The position numbers were made by a program, and so were the translations under genes. Source: Dyadobacter tibetensis Y620-1 (GTDB taxonomy: Bacteria > Bacteroidota > Bacteroidia > Cytophagales > Spirosomataceae). Taken from it: a stretch of DNA of 64,000 nt. Under the pieces are notes generated by a model. The model was not told the DNA's origin, made no database searches, and worked only from the letters and a program-made list of their open reading frames with translations. The DNA lies in NCBI RefSeq assembly GCF_000566685.1, contig NZ_AZQN01000010.1, positions 62,001 to 126,000 of the forward strand, in the 5' to 3' direction. This document shows positions 60,566 to 64,000 of this stretch, in pieces. Positions within the stretch are counted from its first letter, which is position 1. Each line of letters starts with the position of its first letter.

Positions 60566-63394
60566 TTAAAAATTTGCTCGCACTCCGATAGAGAAACTTC
60601 TGTAAAGGGGTTCACTCCCTACCCGTAATTCTCTAATCTTCCGGTTTTTCGATACCTGAAACAAGTCGCTGGCATTGGCAAAAACATGTAGCTGGCTCAT
60701 CCTTAAAGTTTGTGCTACCGAGGTAGGTAAGGTATAATTGAGCTGTACCTTGCGAATTTGGAAGTAATCGTTCTTATACAACCAGTAGCTGGAGCGCCGT
60801 AAATTATTGCTGCTTGTTTGCGTGCTTAGTCGCGGATAGGTCGCTGTCTCATGGGTTTCAGGAGTCCAGCTATTAAGTACTGTTTCGCTGTATTTGTCAT
60901 TACCATCGATCCAGAAGTAGCTAGATTCCCTGAAATTCTTGGCTCCGTTCTGCCCTTCTCCAAGGACGAATAGTCCCCAATTTTTATAGGATACTTTCAG
61001 CTGTAATCCCGCAGAAAAGGGGGCTTGCCAGCGTCTTAGGAATACCTCGTCATTGGCATTGATGATGCCGTCATTATTCTGGTCCTTATATTTTATATCG
61101 CCTGGCTGCACCGTTCCAAAAGAATGTAAGGGGCTGGCGTCAATATCCGCCTGATCCTTAAACAGTCCTAAAGCTTCCAATCCGAAAGTGGCATCCCGGG
61201 GCTGGCCCTCCCTATTCTGGTATGCATTATCGTAAATCTCGTCTACCTGCATTCTTTTGGAGGTAACATAGAGTAGGTTGGTACCTATAAATAACCCCCA
61301 GTCTCCCCATTGCTTGTTAAATGTCAGGCCTAGTTCAGCACCTACATATCGATCGGATTCAAAATTTTCGTAGGCGATAAAATCACCGTAATAGCCCGGA
61401 TATTGTGAGCCTGGCCGGGTAACGAGCCGGTCGTAGAGATTGTAAAAAACGTTGGCCTGTACGCCAATGGTTTTATTGAAGAATAGACCATCTACTCCTA
61501 AATTTAGCTCATTGCGGCGTGCGAATCCAAGATTGCTGTTGGCACTCCAGCTTGAGGCGACGCCACCCCGGTTACGCGTGCCCTCATACCAGTTGTAGGA
61601 GCCCGATCCGCCATAGCGATTGTCGTAATAAAAAAAGCCTCCTATGGCCAAATCGGTTTTCAGTATGCCCGCCGATACCCGCAGATTGAGGTAGTCCACT
61701 GCCTTAGCTGAAGCAAGGAACGACTCCTTATGTAGGGCCCATGACAGTCCTACCGAAGGAGAAAATCCTTGGCGGTTATTTTCCGGAAGCTTTACCGAAT
61801 TAGCCAGGGTACTGCTGAAGTCGATGCTGTATTTGTTGCGGAACTGATAGGCTAGTTGCAGACCAATATGTGCATTTTTGACTCCCTGGAAGTTTCCATT
61901 TTCTTTATAACTACTTCCAAAAGCTAGTAGATTGCCCGTGAAGCGGTGGTCGTCACGAAATGTACGGTCGTATTTTACCTGACCATAAAAACCTACCCGG
62001 CGGCGGAAGCGTGAATTACCTACTACCTGTGTTCCAGGTCGGGTGTCGCGGCCGTGCTGTTTTAGGCTAATGATCCGGTCCTCATTTTCCGCCCAGGTCG
62101 GCTCATAAACGGAGTACTCGTTGGCAATAGTTTGGTTGTATGCCGTAAAGAAATCGAAACTGATGTTACTATGTGCCGATAAACCGGGTGTAACATCGGA
62201 CAGGTCGAAATCGATCCGGTTATTAAATGTAAATTTACGATAGATAGACTGTACCGTTCCAGCGGCATAACCATCCCCAAAGGGAGAACTTAGATATGAA
62301 TTGTTTCCGCCCAGTAGATACTGACCATCTACATCAATTTTACGGCCTTGCAGCAATTCGTTTTCAGAATCAATCAGGTTAAAGGGTAATAGTGGGGTAT
62401 ATTCATGAGGACGAATACTGTTAGCCTGGCTCCAGTAATTGCCCCTGGCTCCCTGATCACTACCGAATAAGGCTACGGCATCTATTGCCGTTTTAATCCG
62501 ACGGTTTACCTTTAGATCCACGTTCCCTCTTACGTTAATAATATCGGTTCGGGCGTTTTTCCCTTCCCCGAACTTGAAAAGTCCTCCCTGAGAGTTCCAT
62601 CCTATGTTGGTATAGAATCGTGCGTTCTCATCGCCCCCCGACAGGGCCGCCGACACATCGTGGTAGGTTTTGAAGGGTTTTATGAACTCCGAGGAGTAAT
62701 AGTCGGTGCTGGGATAGCGGTATGGATTCCCTGATCGATAGTTTTCGATTGTAGCATCGGTATACTGTGGGGCTAAACCATCATTTTTCCGGGCCTGATT
62801 GAATACCGTCATATAATCGGCCGAATTGAGAAAGTGGGGCAATGCGCGCGGAGTGGAGAGCCCATAATTATAGGTGATTTCCGCGGTGGGCTTGTTGACT
62901 TTGCCCCGTTTAGTCGTGATCAGTACCACGCCATTCACGGCCGCGCTGCCATATAAGATGGCGGCGTTGACATCTTTGAGAATGGAGATCGATTCTATTT
63001 CAGAAAGTCGTAACCCCTCTATATCCCTGGGCAGGCCATCGACTACAAATAAAGCGTTGCCAGAATAAAGTCCGCTGCCCGTAAGGTCGCTGACATTGAT
63101 GCCAATTCCGACACCTCTGATACTATTTCCTCCCAGCATGCCCAAGGAGCGCCCCGATAAGGCTGAGCTTGCCCAGATATTGAAATCATATTGACCGAAA
63201 CTTTTGGGATCCAGAGCCGTTACTGCTCCGGTTAAGTTGCCTACCGTCTCCGATTTAAAGGCCACATTGGTCTTGGTATCTGGGTCGAATACGGGTTGAG
63301 CCTGGCTGGAAGTACTGTCAGCCTGCGCCCAGACCGAAGCGGGAGCCGTCAGAAGCAGTCCTAAACAGAAGCCTAATAAGATTATATTTTTCAT
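60566..63394 (-). CDS. SusC/RagA outer membrane protein without N-terminal CPD domain (SusC3)
   Basis: At 942 residues it has a signal peptide (LLLTAPASVWAQ) and then only about 30 residues before the plug (TVGNLTGAVTALDPKSFGQY, ALFVVDGLPRDIEGL, YGSAAVNGVVLITTKRG). The CarboxypepD_reg-like domain seen in SusC1 and SusC2 is absent. The barrel is complete and ends FSIGVRANF. It pairs with SusD3. A partial SusD gene ends 29 bp upstream on the same strand, so a tandem SusCD arrangement continues beyond the window. Confidence 0.92.
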   Translation of the reverse strand: MKNIILLGFCLGLLLTAPASVWAQADSTSSQAQPVFDPDTKTNVAFKSETVGNLTGAVTALDPKSFGQYDFNIWASSALSGRSLGMLGGNSIRGVGIGINVSDLTGSGLYSGNALFVVDGLPRDIEGLRLSEIESISILKDVNAAILYGSAAVNGVVLITTKRGKVNKPTAEITYNYGLSTPRALPHFLNSADYMTVFNQARKNDGLAPQYTDATIENYRSGNPYRYPSTDYYSSEFIKPFKTYHDVSAALSGGDENARFYTNIGWNSQGGLFKFGEGKNARTDIINVRGNVDLKVNRRIKTAIDAVALFGSDQGARGNYWSQANSIRPHEYTPLLPFNLIDSENELLQGRKIDVDGQYLLGGNNSYLSSPFGDGYAAGTVQSIYRKFTFNNRIDFDLSDVTPGLSAHSNISFDFFTAYNQTIANEYSVYEPTWAENEDRIISLKQHGRDTRPGTQVVGNSRFRRRVGFYGQVKYDRTFRDDHRFTGNLLAFGSSYKENGNFQGVKNAHIGLQLAYQFRNKYSIDFSSTLANSVKLPENNRQGFSPSVGLSWALHKESFLASAKAVDYLNLRVSAGILKTDLAIGGFFYYDNRYGGSGSYNWYEGTRNRGGVASSWSANSNLGFARRNELNLGVDGLFFNKTIGVQANVFYNLYDRLVTRPGSQYPGYYGDFIAYENFESDRYVGAELGLTFNKQWGDWGLFIGTNLLYVTSKRMQVDEIYDNAYQNREGQPRDATFGLEALGLFKDQADIDASPLHSFGTVQPGDIKYKDQNNDGIINANDEVFLRRWQAPFSAGLQLKVSYKNWGLFVLGEGQNGAKNFRESSYFWIDGNDKYSETVLNSWTPETHETATYPRLSTQTSSNNLRRSSYWLYKNDYFQIRKVQLNYTLPTSVAQTLRMSQLHVFANASDLFQVSKNRKIRELRVGSEPLYRSFSIGVRANF

Positions 63395-63423
63395 AAGGTA
63401 CTTGTTAAAGTTTTGGATGAGGA

Positions 63424-64000
63424 CTACCAGCCGGGATTTTGAGGAAACCCATCATACAACCGGGTAAAACCAACTTGAATAGGTAGCCAGTTATGCTTTT
63501 TCTCAGCGGCTCTGCGGATTACCACCCGTTCCTCCAGATTGATGGGCTTGCCATCTGCTCCTCGGTTGAAATCTATAGCCGTCTTATCGAGATAGCGGGG
63601 ATCGTCATTTCTATTCCAGCGACGCAAATCACAGAAACGGGCCCCCTCGAAGGCAAGCTCTATGGCCCGCTCCCGCACGATGGCTTCGAAAAATTCGTCT
63701 TTGGAGCCGGTGAACTTGTCCTCCAGGTTGGGTATGCCCCCCCTGTTGCGAATGGTATTGAGGGCATCTACCGCAGTCATACTATAATTGCTGGAGGTGC
63801 TTTTGGGGCCTCCATTGTCGGAGAAGGTTACCGCCTCTGCATACATCAAATAAATATCGGCCAAGCGCAGGTAGGGGATATAGGCTTGTAGACCATTGGC
63901 CTTGCTCGCCGAAAAATCGGGCCCTATGGGACTATAACGCTTATAATAATAGCCGGTTACACTGGGCGGGTTGATCTGGGACCGGTGGAAGCCTCCATTA
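63424..64000 (-). CDS. SusD/RagB lipoprotein, C-terminal part (SusD4, start outside window)
   Basis: The frame is open to the right edge, so only about the last 190 residues are seen. They show QAYIPYLRLADIYLMYAEAV, IRNRGGIPNLEDKF and ERAIELAFEGARFCDLRRWN, all typical of the SusD C-terminal helices. The tail VGFTRLYDGFPQNPGW matches the family end. It lies upstream of SusC3 on the same strand; its own SusC partner is probably beyond 64000. Confidence 0.92.
   Translation of the reverse strand, partial: NGGFHRSQINPPSVTGYYYKRYSPIGPDFSASKANGLQAYIPYLRLADIYLMYAEAVTFSDNGGPKSTSSNYSMTAVDALNTIRNRGGIPNLEDKFTGSKDEFFEAIVRERAIELAFEGARFCDLRRWNRNDDPRYLDKTAIDFNRGADGKPINLEERVVIRRAAEKKHNWLPIQVGFTRLYDGFPQNPGW

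Noticed and set aside
1..64000. tRNA, rRNA, CRISPR arrays, insertion sequences, prophage genes
   Set aside because: No tRNA T-loop with acceptor stem, no regularly spaced direct repeats, and no transposase, integrase or phage structural gene was found by reading both strands.

Overview
The window comes from a Bacteroidota chromosome, most likely order Cytophagales (a Dyadobacter/Spirosoma-type relative). The evidence is the gliding lipoprotein GldB, three SusC/SusD pairs or partial pairs, a hybrid two-component regulator with an AraC output domain, DUF4295 next to ribosomal protein L33, two DUF6089-type outer-membrane proteins, and promoter boxes of the Bacteroidota form TAnnTTTG. No rRNA, tRNA, insertion sequence, prophage or CRISPR array was seen.

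Positions 1-40000 are mostly housekeeping and envelope genes. They start with the end of an amino-acid permease, then a leftward block recQ-purD-ricT-anmK-lhgO. A rightward KdsD-type isomerase is followed by a leftward translation/secretion group (rpmG, DUF4295, ftsY, rimO, DUF4293). Next come a cytochrome c lipoprotein, gatB and a TlpA-type thioredoxin; an N-acetylmuramoyl-L-alanine amidase with an MCE/MlaD protein; lptD; a DUF1573 protein; and a fused branched-chain keto-acid dehydrogenase E1 that leads a PglC-PglD-PglE-like sugar modification set. Then follow an FKBP isomerase lipoprotein, nth, an ECF sigma factor with a small partner, a YjjG-type HAD phosphatase, a four-gene envelope operon (two DUF6089 barrels, DUF2911, a trypsin-like protease), an ABC transporter with a His-rich permease plus a DUF3299 protein, an isolated nuoH, gldB and an SDR-type epimerase.

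Positions 40000-64000 form a polysaccharide-utilisation-type region. A DeoR-family repressor diverges from SusC1-SusD1. These are followed by an unrecognised multi-pass membrane protein, a lipoprotein sulfatase, a hybrid two-component regulator and SusC2-SusD2. Converging from the right edge are a partial SusD, SusC3, SusD3 and a DUF1735-type lipoprotein. The sulfatase suggests a sulfated glycan or glycoconjugate as substrate. No glycoside hydrolase or polysaccharide lyase lies inside the window, so depolymerising enzymes, if linked, lie outside it.

No clearly unprecedented system is visible. The best leads are the His-rich ABC/DUF3299 module, the unknown membrane protein inside the SusCD locus, the unusual H-box of the hybrid kinase, a SusC without its N-terminal carboxypeptidase-like domain, a gene-free 600-bp stretch between ftsY and rimO, and a 14-bp tandem repeat upstream of nth.
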